Of a stretch of DNA of 39,701 bases, positions 16,131 through 22,641 are shown one piece after another. Positions within the stretch are counted from its first letter, which is position 1. Each line of letters starts with the position of its first letter. Position numbers and translations under genes: made by a program. Source of the stretch: a virus; IMG/VR virus record IMGVR_UViG_3300042691_025472, positions 1-39,701 of that record, one strand, 5' to 3'. The notes beneath the pieces were generated by a model, which ran no database searches, was not told where the DNA came from, and worked only from the letters and a program-made list of their open reading frames with translations.

Positions 16131-17129
16131 GTGGAATTACCTCAACCATATGTCATAGATAAAATCTATTCATATTCTACCTGTATTCGAGAATCAAACT
16201 TGCATATCAATGGTTGCTGCCCTGTTTGCCGAGAAGGCAAATCGTGGGGAAGCAAAAGAAGAATGTTTTATTTTCTGAACGACGACTACATTTATTGTCA
16301 TAAATGCGGTAGAGGATGGAATACTTTTTATTGGGTAAAAGAAGTTACTGGTTTAAGTTTCAAACAAATTAAAGAAGAACTGAAAGATTATGATTATGAT
16401 CCAAAGTTCCGATTAATGGTTGATTCTATTGAAGAACGTCATTTTGAAATGCCAGTTTTGCCAGGAGAATGCGTGAACTTAAAAGATAATCTTCAAACAG
16501 AATATTTCTCTTCATATTCTATAGTTAAAAAGGCTAAAGAATACTGTCAATCCAGAAGATTATTCTCTGCGATAAACACTCCAAAAACATTTTATTGCTG
16601 TGTAAACGATAAGTTTCATAACAATCGCTTAATCATTCCATTTTATAATTCATCTGGAAAAATTGAAAGTTATATTTCAAGAAAACTTTTAGATTCAGAC
16701 AACAAGGCAAAATATCTTGTAAAGTTTGGTAGTAAAAAACCAATCTTCAATTTAGACAAAATTGACGAGAACTATCCTTATATTTTTATATTTGAAGGTC
16801 AAATAGACTCTATGTTTGTTAAGAACGGAATTGCTGTTTCTGGAATAATTCTTACAGATGAACAAGATGAAACTTTAACAAAACTTTTCCCATTTCATAA
16901 TAAGATATGGGTGTTGGATAATTATCGCTTTGAAAAAGAAGAAGTGATAGATAGTATAAAAGAAAAACTAAAGAACAATGAAACTCTTTTCTTTTATCCA
17001 AATGAGTTTGCAGATAGTAAAGACCTTAACGAATATTGTGTAAAAAAAGGTCTGGATAGTGTTAATCCAGACCTTTTAATAAGTGGTTGTTTTTCAGGCG
17101 ATAAGGGATTACTTAAGCTGGCAGATTAG
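16131..17129 (+). CDS. 61: DNA primase (T4 gp61-like)
   Basis: This 332-residue protein has an N-terminal zinc ribbon (C30, C33 in CCPVC; C56, C59 in CHKC). A TOPRIM domain follows, with the acidic glutamate in FEGQIDSMF (E222, D226) and the second acidic motif in WVLDN (D263). T4 gp61 is 342 residues with the same order. It makes RNA primers for lagging-strand synthesis with the replicative helicase. The start is GTG: a stop codon lies two codons upstream and the next ATG would remove the zinc ribbon. It is one of the few genes here with a sigma70-type instead of a late promoter, fitting early expression. Its 3' end overlaps the convergent gene by 17 nt and contains a terminator acting on the opposite strand. 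Confidence 0.9.
   Translation: MELPQPYVIDKIYSYSTCIRESNLHINGCCPVCREGKSWGSKRRMFYFLNDDYIYCHKCGRGWNTFYWVKEVTGLSFKQIKEELKDYDYDPKFRLMVDSIEERHFEMPVLPGECVNLKDNLQTEYFSSYSIVKKAKEYCQSRRLFSAINTPKTFYCCVNDKFHNNRLIIPFYNSSGKIESYISRKLLDSDNKAKYLVKFGSKKPIFNLDKIDENYPYIFIFEGQIDSMFVKNGIAVSGIILTDEQDETLTKLFPFHNKIWVLDNYRFEKEEVIDSIKEKLKNNETLFFYPNEFADSKDLNEYCVKKGLDSVNPDLLISGCFSGDKGLLKLAD
17042..17077 (-). terminator. Terminator for the minus-strand gene, embedded in primase coding sequence
   Basis: A 9-bp perfect stem (GGTCTGGAT with ATCCAGACC, 7-nt loop) is followed on the minus strand by seven T, against only four T on the + strand. It lies 36 nt past the end of the minus gene at 17113 and 52 nt inside the primase 3' end, where it encodes part of the primase C-terminus. 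Confidence 0.8.
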
Positions 17130-17628
17130 GAGGCATTTCTAACTGTTCATCATTTTTGCTTGATGCTTGTAATTGATCTTTAAGTTCATCCATTTTTGTT
17201 TTGAGGTCTAAAAACCTTTTCATCTCAGCCTTAGATTCGTCAATTTTCATTCCAAAATCTTCATCTGTGTTTAACACATTAGCTAAAATGTCGTCATCGT
17301 TATTTTCTTGCGCAGGTGTTTTTATACGTTCAATTTTTTCAATTCGTTTACTTAATTCTTGAAAAGCTCTTGCTTTAGATTCTATATCACCTGTTATAGA
17401 AATTGTAGAATCTAATTTAGATTCAAATTCATTGCGCACTCTTTGACGAGTTCCATTAATTTCAGAAGCAGCATCAACAGGAGTTCCAAAGCTGCTATTT
17501 ACAGCGTCTAAGTCGCCAGTTTCACCTGCAACTGCTCTTTGGGCTAAACCATCAGTTTCAGAAGCGGATGGGTGAGTTGGCATTGTTGCTTCTTTTAGTA
17601 ATCTCAGAAAAAATTCGTTATAGGTCAT
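17113..17628 (-). CDS. Hypothetical late protein with C-terminal coiled coil
   Basis: This 171-residue protein has a hydrophobic start (MTYNEFFLRLLKEA), a polar Ala/Gly/Ser/Thr region to about residue 60, and then a long charged helical region (about 65-165). The helical region includes ARAFQELSKRIEKIERI and MKRFLDLKTKMDELKDQL and is likely coiled coil. The tail is MPPNLPA. It has a late promoter with 6-nt spacing and a dedicated terminator inside the primase gene, so it is a single-gene late unit. I do not recognise the family. A virion or scaffold-related role is possible. Confidence 0.75.
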   Translation of the reverse strand: MTYNEFFLRLLKEATMPTHPSASETDGLAQRAVAGETGDLDAVNSSFGTPVDAASEINGTRQRVRNEFESKLDSTISITGDIESKARAFQELSKRIEKIERIKTPAQENNDDDILANVLNTDEDFGMKIDESKAEMKRFLDLKTKMDELKDQLQASSKNDEQLEMPPNLPA

Positions 17629-17634
17629 ACTTAA

Positions 17635-17642
17635 TATTTATT
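17635..17642 (-). promoter_or_regulatory. Late promoter AATAAATA, 6 nt before ATG 17628
   Basis: Shares the 53-nt divergent gap with the sigma70-type promoter of the glycosyltransferase on the + strand. Confidence 0.65.
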
Positions 17643-17647
17643 CCAGC

Positions 17648-17676
17648 TTGACATTTTTTGCAAATTTGTGTATATT
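17648..17676 (+). promoter_or_regulatory. Near-consensus sigma70 promoter of the glycosyltransferase/clamp-loader unit
   Basis: TTGACA (17648-17653), 17-nt spacer, TATATT (17671-17676). The -10 ends 5 nt before ATG 17682. It decides the start: the frame is open from 17658, but that lies inside the promoter. Confidence 0.85.
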
Positions 17677-17681
17677 TAGGT

Positions 17682-18419
17682 ATGGCCCGAAAGTTAAAAA
17701 TAATCATTCCAACAAAACAAAATAAAGATCAATATAATTCTTCAAGCACTAACGAATGTTTAACATCTGTAATTAAAGATTCTACAGTTCAAAAAGACTT
17801 AAATATAAATATAACAATTCAACCAATTTTAGAAAATAAAACTGGTCTTTCAGAATTATATCAAGACATTCTTAATAATAGTGATGATGATTATGTATTG
17901 TTTATGCATGATGATTTAGAAATTCATGATCATTTTTTAATTAAAAAGCTTCTTAAAGCACATGAGAGTTTTGATATTGTTGGCCTTGCAGGTGCAACAA
18001 CTCAAGACTACTCTAAAAATGCGCCTATGGTATGGCATCTTTGCCGTGAAAGACCTGAACACTCTCGCGGAATAGTAGGACACTATATTCCACAAGGATT
18101 TAATGGTGTTTCAGAGACGCATATTAATTCTGCATACTTTGGTCCTACTCCTGGTCCTGTTGTTGTAATTGATGGTTTGTTTATGAGTTTTAAAATGAGT
18201 AGCTTAAAAGGTAAAGGTGAAATCTTTGATCGAAATTTCACATTTCATCATTATGACCTTGCGGCGGCTTGTAGAGCTTATACGAAAGGATTGAGTATGG
18301 GCGTATGGCCTATATTTGTGATTCATCACGGTCTTGGTGAATTTGCTAATGACTCTACATGGCAACGTCATGCAAACGAATTTAAACAACTATACGGACA
18401 CAAGAAACTATCCCTATGA
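17682..18419 (+). CDS. Glycosyltransferase, GT-A fold, StrF-like
   Basis: This 245-residue protein opens with a beta strand RKLKIIIPT. It carries a DxD-like acidic motif in YVLFMHDDLEIHD (about residues 73-85), followed by a helix and IVGLAGATT. Later come VVVIDGLFMSFKMS and FDRNFTFHHYDLAAACRAYTKG, then VWPIFVIHHGLG. This is the order in the StrF-like glycosyltransferase family, where the last blocks hold acceptor and metal-binding residues. The substrate cannot be read from the sequence: modified phage DNA bases, a virion protein or a host surface glycan are all possible. It overlaps the clamp-loader gene by 4 nt (ATGA) and is driven by a near-perfect sigma70 promoter, so it is probably an early gene translated together with a replication protein. 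Confidence 0.75.
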   Translation: MARKLKIIIPTKQNKDQYNSSSTNECLTSVIKDSTVQKDLNINITIQPILENKTGLSELYQDILNNSDDDYVLFMHDDLEIHDHFLIKKLLKAHESFDIVGLAGATTQDYSKNAPMVWHLCRERPEHSRGIVGHYIPQGFNGVSETHINSAYFGPTPGPVVVIDGLFMSFKMSSLKGKGEIFDRNFTFHHYDLAAACRAYTKGLSMGVWPIFVIHHGLGEFANDSTWQRHANEFKQLYGHKKLSL

Positions 18420-18820
18420 AAAACTCATCAGACTTTGCAAGAGACATCTTATCTACAAAAAATCACAAAGACCTTTCTCCTTGTGATCATTTTATACCAT
18501 ATCTTGTTCAGAAATATATTTCTGGTGCAAGTCCAGAACATTGTAATTTAATCAATACTATTCTTAATAATAAGCTTTCTCTTTGGAGCGATGAACAAGA
18601 GATTTACGATTTCTTAAAATGTTTTATTCCAAAAAAGAATTCTGCATATTTCACTTACTTCGGAAAAAAGAAAAAGGAGAAAGAAACTAAAGTTGAAGTT
18701 GAGAGAATATCTTCTGCTCTTGAAATTTCTCAAAAGGAACTGTATGAGTTATTAGATATTTTTCCTGAATTAGAAGAGAGTATGGTCGAAAGTAAAGAAA
18801 AACTCTTGAAATCAAGGTAA
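18416..18820 (+). CDS. 62: Clamp-loader small subunit (T4 gp62-like)
   Basis: This 134-residue helical protein has the order seen in gp62. It begins FARDILSTKNHKD, then FIPYLVQKYISGASPEHCNL (T4-type proteins: pPF.vNR.ls...), and LINTILNNKLSL. Then come IYDFLKCFIPKKNSAYFTYFGK (the 'q.dfl...ipkkk' block) and a C-terminal helix EISQKELYELLDIFPEL. T4 gp62 is 187 residues; this one is shorter. With gp44 (not in the window) it loads the clamp, whose candidate gene is at 418-1158. Translation is coupled to the glycosyltransferase by an ATGA overlap. I saw no terminator after it; the next gene has its own late promoter. Confidence 0.7.
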   Translation: MKNSSDFARDILSTKNHKDLSPCDHFIPYLVQKYISGASPEHCNLINTILNNKLSLWSDEQEIYDFLKCFIPKKNSAYFTYFGKKKKEKETKVEVERISSALEISQKELYELLDIFPELEESMVESKEKLLKSR

Positions 18821-18826
18821 ACCTTT

Positions 18827-18834
18827 CTTAAATA
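18827..18834 (+). promoter_or_regulatory. Late promoter CTTAAATA, 7 nt before ATG 18842
   Basis: Late octamer variant in the 21-nt gap after the clamp-loader gene. Confidence 0.55.
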
Positions 18835-18841
18835 AAAATAT

Positions 18842-19291
18842 ATGGAATCTGAACCCTTGCAACCACTACAACAAAATATTATTTCCGCAGCAATTAAAAA
18901 GCTTTATAAAACTGAAAAAATTGTTAATTATGATTTAGATTTTTCTAAGTGGGAAATTAAAAAATTATATGGTAATACTCTTTGGGTTCAACTTATTGAT
19001 GAACCAGATGCAGATACAATTCAAAAAGGATTAATCACTGTTCCTGTTAGCACAACAAAAGGTCTTTATCGTATTGGTAGAGTTCTAATGTCAGGTCCAG
19101 ATGTTAAACAAGCACAAAAAGACGAATATATTCGGTTTCCTCAAGGAGTTGGTTCGCCATATGAAGTTAGAGTTGGCGGATATAAAACATGGTTATTAAG
19201 AGAAGATCAAGTTATGATGGTTGTAGAACCACCGTTCCAAGACGAAGAAAGAATTCGTCAGCACGTTGAAGATACTATTCTTTCTCAATAA
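18842..19291 (+). CDS. Co-chaperonin-like protein (GroES/gp31-type fold)
   Basis: This 149-residue protein has, after a 35-residue N-terminal extension, a strand order like Cpn10. It runs KLYGNTLWVQLIDEP, then KGLITVPVSTTKGLYRIGRVLMSGP, a loop with DEYIRFP, then YEVRVGGYKTWLLREDQVMMVVE. GroES-type proteins show the same sequence of 'vlV...e...GGi.lp....yg.VlavGp...GD.V.f......y.ll.e.dil'. T4 gp31 (111 residues) replaces GroES so that the host chaperonin can fold gp23. That would make sense here, but late rather than early expression is less usual. Similarity is by pattern; other small beta-barrel proteins are possible. Confidence 0.5.
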   Translation: MESEPLQPLQQNIISAAIKKLYKTEKIVNYDLDFSKWEIKKLYGNTLWVQLIDEPDADTIQKGLITVPVSTTKGLYRIGRVLMSGPDVKQAQKDEYIRFPQGVGSPYEVRVGGYKTWLLREDQVMMVVEPPFQDEERIRQHVEDTILSQ

Positions 19292-19297
19292 TAAATA
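19290..19297 (+). promoter_or_regulatory. Late promoter AATAAATA, 5 nt before ATG 19303
   Basis: Overlaps the stop of the co-chaperonin-like gene. An ATG at 19299 runs into a stop after three codons, so 19303 is the start. Confidence 0.6.
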
Positions 19298-19302
19298 TAT
19301 GA

Positions 19303-19857
19303 ATGAATAACTCTTCACTTCAAAAAATTCTTGCAAATAATGTTGTAGAACTTACATTTGTTAGAAGACATCAACAACTTCGGTGGAATGATATAAGAGG
19401 TTTGTTAGGTACTACTAATTATGAGTTACTCAATGGACCTTTTGGTTATTCGGTTTTGAATTTTCAACCTCCAAAAGGAGTTGGAATGGGATACGATTAT
19501 AAGGCTAAAAATCTTTGTGTTGTTTGGGATTTTTTTCGTCAAGAATACCGAGTATTTGGTGCAGAAAACGTTCAAATAAGAAAAGTATTTGATTTGACAA
19601 ATGAAGAAGAAAAAGATAAATTTTATGAGTGGTTTTATGAATATATTATAAATATGACTGATCAGCAAAAAAATAAATTTATGGGATACGAAGGAGAAGC
19701 ATATGCAACACTACAAAGAGCTAAAAGAGAAGCTACTAAACAAAAAGTTCAAGTGCAACAACAAGCAACTGAACAGAAACCCTCTATTACACAAAGAATA
19801 GCAGGTGTTTATAGCAATATCAAAAATTATCTTTCTAGATTTTTAGGAAAAAAATAA
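19303..19857 (+). CDS. Sm/SH3-like beta-barrel protein (WYL_2/DUF2693-type)
   Basis: This 184-residue protein begins with a short helix and LANNVVELTFVRRHQQLRWND, then a loop (about residues 33-65), then LCVVWDFFRQEYRVFGAENV. These two blocks match the small phage family with an SH3-like barrel: 'vv.VtFtK.DGt.R.m..T' and 'l.VwD.e..gWRsfr.dsi'. The function of that family is unknown to me. A helical region follows, and then a Gln/Lys-rich tail ending in SNIKNYLSRFLGKK. It has its own late promoter, so it may be virion-associated. Confidence 0.55.
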   Translation: MNNSSLQKILANNVVELTFVRRHQQLRWNDIRGLLGTTNYELLNGPFGYSVLNFQPPKGVGMGYDYKAKNLCVVWDFFRQEYRVFGAENVQIRKVFDLTNEEEKDKFYEWFYEYIINMTDQQKNKFMGYEGEAYATLQRAKREATKQKVQVQQQATEQKPSITQRIAGVYSNIKNYLSRFLGKK

Positions 19858-19879
19858 AGTTGAAAATAAGTTTTAAGTT

Positions 19880-19887
19880 GTTAAATA
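19880..19887 (+). promoter_or_regulatory. Late promoter GTTAAATA, 5 nt before ATG 19893
   Basis: Selects ATG 19893 over an upstream TTG at 19860, which lies before the promoter. Confidence 0.55.
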
Positions 19888-19892
19888 TCTTT

Positions 19893-20270
19893 ATGAATTT
19901 AACAACTTCAGAAAAAATTGAAAAAGTTTTTGAAAAATATTTCCAAAAAAACATATCTTTAACTATAAAAGATGAACAGATTAAAAGAGGTAAATTTCTG
20001 CTAATTAAAAATTGTATTATAGGAAATAATTATTATTTCGAACTAACAATTGAACGTGTTAAAAAACTTGATCTTGTAAGAATTCCGTATCCTTTTGAAA
20101 TTGAAGAATATCCAGAAGATAATTTATTATTTCTAGATTATCGTTTATCATCTCTTTTTAAGAATAATAAAAAATTACTAAACGAAATGAATCAATGGTG
20201 TAATACAGAAGCAGACCTAAAAGCATCTAACAAAATGTTTAACAATATTTTAGAAGTTAAATTTGAATAA
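19893..20270 (+). CDS. Hypothetical small protein
   Basis: This 125-residue alpha/beta protein reads from an N-terminal helix (SEKIEKVFEKYFQKN) into strands (LTIKDEQI, GKFLLIKNCIIGNNYYFELTIERV) and a C-terminal helical part. The start follows the late octamer by 5 nt. The next gene begins one base after its stop, so the following two genes are probably expressed from the same promoter. I do not recognise it. No signal peptide, membrane segment or catalytic motif is seen. Confidence 0.7.
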   Translation: MNLTTSEKIEKVFEKYFQKNISLTIKDEQIKRGKFLLIKNCIIGNNYYFELTIERVKKLDLVRIPYPFEIEEYPEDNLLFLDYRLSSLFKNNKKLLNEMNQWCNTEADLKASNKMFNNILEVKFE

Positions 20271-20271
20271 T

Positions 20272-20532
20272 ATGAACGAACAAAATTCACTCTATTTCTC
20301 TATATTTGGAGGATATATCTATGAAGCAAACTCTGAAGAAGAAAAGGTTTTAGATGCTTTTCAAATTCCCTTAACATCAAAACCGAATACTTCTTGTAAA
20401 AAATGTTATGGAAGATTTCATATAGGTTTTAGTACAAAACAAAAACACTTTGTTATTTGTCCAAAATGTTCTAAAAAACATGTTCATGTAGAAAAAATAT
20501 TAAATAAAAAAAATGGAAAAAAAGGAAATTAA
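20272..20532 (+). CDS. Small zinc-ribbon-like protein
   Basis: This 86-residue protein has two Cys pairs, SCKKCYGRFHIG and ICPKCSK, about 26 residues apart. They would form a single zinc ribbon, with a basic tail (KILNKKNGKKGN). CxxCxGxGxxG..CPxC proteins are common in T4-like phages, without known function as far as I can tell. The start ATG 20272 follows the previous stop by one base; an in-frame TTG at 20263 would give a three-residue longer product. It overlaps the next gene by 20 nt. A nucleic acid-binding role is a plausible guess. Confidence 0.65.
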   Translation: MNEQNSLYFSIFGGYIYEANSEEEKVLDAFQIPLTSKPNTSCKKCYGRFHIGFSTKQKHFVICPKCSKKHVHVEKILNKKNGKKGN

Positions 20533-20830
20533 AATAATTAATGGTTTTTGCTTCTTAAATAACGATAAAGTTATTTATGTTGATCTTGTTACAGAAAAAG
20601 CAGATAATTATAATATAAGTTATTTTAAGAAATTTATTGAAGAAAATAATATAGATGAAAACTGTATATTTCTATCAAATAAAGACAAAGGTTTTGTAAC
20701 TCCTTTATACAAGTATAAGCTACAAACATCAAAATCAAAAATTAATATAAAAGCATCTTCACGTTCAATTGATGAACTAGTTACACTTTGCTATAAAGTG
20801 TGTATTGATATGTTTCAAAAGAAATTGTAA
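20513..20830 (+). CDS. Hypothetical small protein
   Basis: This 105-residue alpha/beta protein starts within the 3' end of the zinc-ribbon gene (20-nt overlap), so it is likely translated by coupling. Beta strands near the N-terminus (IKIINGFCFL, DKVIYVDLV) are followed by a helix (FKKFIEENNI) and a C-terminal helix (IDELVTLCYKVCIDMFQ). Family not recognised. It is the last gene of the + group; a possible hairpin follows at 20838-20877. Confidence 0.65.
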   Translation: MEKKEIKIINGFCFLNNDKVIYVDLVTEKADNYNISYFKKFIEENNIDENCIFLSNKDKGFVTPLYKYKLQTSKSKINIKASSRSIDELVTLCYKVCIDMFQKKL

Positions 20831-20837
20831 TTTAGCG

Positions 20838-20877
20838 ATTTAGTAAAATTAAACTCATAGTTAAAACTTTACTAAAT
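20838..20877. repeat. 10-bp inverted repeat between convergent genes
   Basis: ATTTAGTAAA and TTTACTAAAT are separated by 20 nt. The right arm lies in the last codons of the minus gene. The AT-rich stem has no T-run, so it is at best a weak terminator. Confidence 0.35.
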
Positions 20878-21613
20878 TAGATAATAATTGTTCTCCGTCG
20901 TAATAATAAGAAATTAAATTTTTAGCACTAAGAGTCGTAGTAAAAGCAGATGACACTGATCCAAATGTCCAAAGATTTCCAAAAGAAGTTATTGATCTAG
21001 CTGATGTGCCTATGTCAACTATTAAATTTCCTGTTTGACCTGCTGAAAGACCAGTAGGATTATTAAGTCTTGCATTTGAAAAAAGATCTAATTTTGCATT
21101 AGTTCCAACAGTGGTAAAATTCCAATTTATTTGACCAGCAACATTAGTTAAAACTCCTTGAGTTATATAATTATTAACTGCATTTGCTGAAATATAATTT
21201 ATTTGGGTTCTTAAATTACTAGATGCAGTATCTATTAATGTTGTTAAATTACTAGATGCAGTATCTATTAATGTTGTTAAATTACCACTAACACTAATCA
21301 TTGATGAACTTAAGAAATTAATTCTATTATTTAATTCACTGCTAACACTAATCATTGATGAACTTAAGAAATTAATTCTATTATTTAATTCACTGCTAAC
21401 ACTAATCATTGATGAACTTAAGAAATTAATTCGGCTATCTAACACACTGCTAACACTAATCATTGTTGAACTTAAAAAGTTTACAGAATTAACAGTGTAT
21501 GTAGAAAGTTGAAATAATCTTGTATCTAAATTTGAAAAACTTGTATTAAATGTTGAAAGAGTATTTCCTATACATGTAGTTTTAGAAACATAATCAGGAA
21601 TATAATAAGGCAT
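20861..21613 (-). CDS. Fiber-like coiled-coil protein with two tandem repeat arrays
   Basis: This 250-residue protein has a short N-terminal part, then four 18-residue repeats (residues 44-112; INFLSSSMISVSSELNNR and variants) and two 11-residue repeats (residues 111-132; NLTTLIDTASS). After that comes a beta-rich C-terminal domain with Gly and Thr (about 140-250). Heptad-like spacing of hydrophobic residues in the repeats suggests a trimeric coiled-coil shaft. The C-terminal domain could be a tip or attachment domain. I chose ATG 21613, 5 nt after a late octamer; an upstream TTG at 21637 lies before that promoter. Small size suggests a short fiber or whisker, but the family is not recognised. 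Confidence 0.65.
   Translation of the reverse strand: MPYYIPDYVSKTTCIGNTLSTFNTSFSNLDTRLFQLSTYTVNSVNFLSSTMISVSSVLDSRINFLSSSMISVSSELNNRINFLSSSMISVSSELNNRINFLSSSMISVSGNLTTLIDTASSNLTTLIDTASSNLRTQINYISANAVNNYITQGVLTNVAGQINWNFTTVGTNAKLDLFSNARLNNPTGLSAGQTGNLIVDIGTSARSITSFGNLWTFGSVSSAFTTTLSAKNLISYYYDGEQLLSNLVKF
21218..21484. repeat. 54-bp and 33-bp tandem repeats in the fiber-like gene
   Basis: About four 54-bp units (18 residues) at 21278-21484 are followed by two 33-bp units (11 residues) at 21218-21283. The central copies are nearly or fully identical at the DNA level, a substrate for length change by recombination. Confidence 0.9.
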
Positions 21614-21618
21614 AAATG

Positions 21619-21626
21619 TATTTATG
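21619..21626 (-). promoter_or_regulatory. Late promoter CATAAATA, 5 nt before ATG 21613
   Basis: Lies between the terminator of the EF-hand gene and the fiber-like gene, making the fiber a separate unit. Confidence 0.65.
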
Positions 21627-21635
21627 TTAGAAAAC

Positions 21636-21666
21636 AAAAAAGGTCTAGAGAAATCTAGACCTTTTT
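21636..21666 (-). terminator. Terminator after the EF-hand acidic protein gene
   Basis: Perfect 8-bp stem (GGTCTAGA with TCTAGACC) flanked by A6 and T5. Six T follow on the minus strand, and it would also work on +. Confidence 0.9.
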
Positions 21667-21686
21667 ATTAGTTTTTGATTTTTATA

Positions 21687-22586
21687 TTAGAAGTAATTCT
21701 TAGGCTTCTTACCACTGCTGGTTTTGATTCCAGTTTTTGCTTTAGAGAAGTCTGCGTCACCATTAGCTTTTACATGACTAGATGGAGCTTGTTTCTTAGC
21801 TTTACCGTCATAATCGCCTTGGTCGCCAAGGTAAGAACCTTCTGAACCTTCAGTATCATCTGGATCATATCCAGTGTCTTGATCACCAAAGTCTGCATCT
21901 CCATTACCCTTTATAAAAGTAGTTGGTTTTGCACGTTGAGCCTTGCCATCATAATTACGTTGACTGCCTGGGTAATTACCTTCTCCACCATTGAAACCAT
22001 ATGATTCGGCTGGAACACCGTCTTCCATTTCATCACCATATTCTTCACCTTCGTCTTCCATTTCATCACCATATTCTTCACCTTCGTCTTCACCACCTGC
22101 AAGAAGATTTGCAAGTTCGCCAAGACTCATGCTTCTTAGTTCAGAAAGAGTAAATGTCTCTTCTTCGCCACTATCCATTTGGTCATCTGCATTGAATACA
22201 TTATCATCCGCAGATGATGCGCCAAAGTTTCCACCATTCATTTCGTCCATCTCACGAAGGATTTGGTCAAAAATGTTGCCGGAACGTTTAAATGAATCAC
22301 CGTATATTGCACCGGGATTAGGTTCTTTTGATTTTTTTTTCATAGATTTTTTAGATTTTTTGATGTTTTTCATTTTACGCTTAACCGCTTCTTCTGCGGT
22401 TTCATCTTCCTCGTCTTCATCGGAATCGTGATCGCCCATAGAATTTCTAATAGCTTTATCTCTAGCTGCTTCCCAACCTTCAATTTTACCATTTTTGTTA
22501 ATGTCCGCCTTTCCTGCACGGTTTTCTTCAATGATAGAGCCTTGAAGATAGTTGTTTTCGTAAATTGATACTAAATCGTTTTCCAT
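21687..22586 (-). CDS. Acidic repeat protein with an EF-hand loop
   Basis: This 299-residue protein has an N-terminal EF-hand-type loop, D28-I-N-K-N-G-K-I-E-G-W-E39, with all six liganding positions acceptable (D, N, N, K backbone, E, E), inside a helix-loop-helix context. A Lys-rich segment (about 70-90; KKSKKSMKKKSK) follows, then a strongly acidic middle with two copies of an EEYGDEMED unit. The C-terminal half holds two related units of about 40 residues: the first contains NYDGKAQRAKP and NGDADFGDQDTG, the second DYDGKAKKQAP and NGDADFSKAKTG. It ends KKPKNYF. It has its own late promoter and terminator. The alternation of basic and acidic blocks could suit a head core or decoration protein, but I do not recognise a family and calcium binding is inferred from one motif. 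Confidence 0.7.
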   Translation of the reverse strand: MENDLVSIYENNYLQGSIIEENRAGKADINKNGKIEGWEAARDKAIRNSMGDHDSDEDEEDETAEEAVKRKMKNIKKSKKSMKKKSKEPNPGAIYGDSFKRSGNIFDQILREMDEMNGGNFGASSADDNVFNADDQMDSGEEETFTLSELRSMSLGELANLLAGGEDEGEEYGDEMEDEGEEYGDEMEDGVPAESYGFNGGEGNYPGSQRNYDGKAQRAKPTTFIKGNGDADFGDQDTGYDPDDTEGSEGSYLGDQGDYDGKAKKQAPSSHVKANGDADFSKAKTGIKTSSGKKPKNYF

Positions 22587-22592
22587 ATATGT

Positions 22593-22600
22593 TATTTACT
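22593..22600 (-). promoter_or_regulatory. Late promoter AGTAAATA, 6 nt before ATG 22586
   Basis: Late octamer variant in the 55-nt divergent gap before the terminase gene. Confidence 0.6.
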
Positions 22601-22627
22601 TAATTTTTATATTTTTTTGTTAATTAT

Positions 22628-22635
22628 GATAAGTT
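22628..22635 (+). promoter_or_regulatory. Possible late promoter variant GATAAGTT, 6 nt before the terminase ATG
   Basis: Right spacing, but the conserved last A is T, so it would be a weak site. No convincing sigma70 pair was found here. Confidence 0.3.
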
Positions 22636-22641
22636 TAATAT

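Noticed and set aside
20838-20877. Inverted repeat as a terminator
   Set aside because: AT-only stem with a 20-nt loop and no T-run; recorded as a repeat only.
21991-22431. Ser-rich + strand frame opposite the EF-hand acidic gene
   Set aside because: Its Ser/Pro runs simply mirror the acidic repeats on the other strand.
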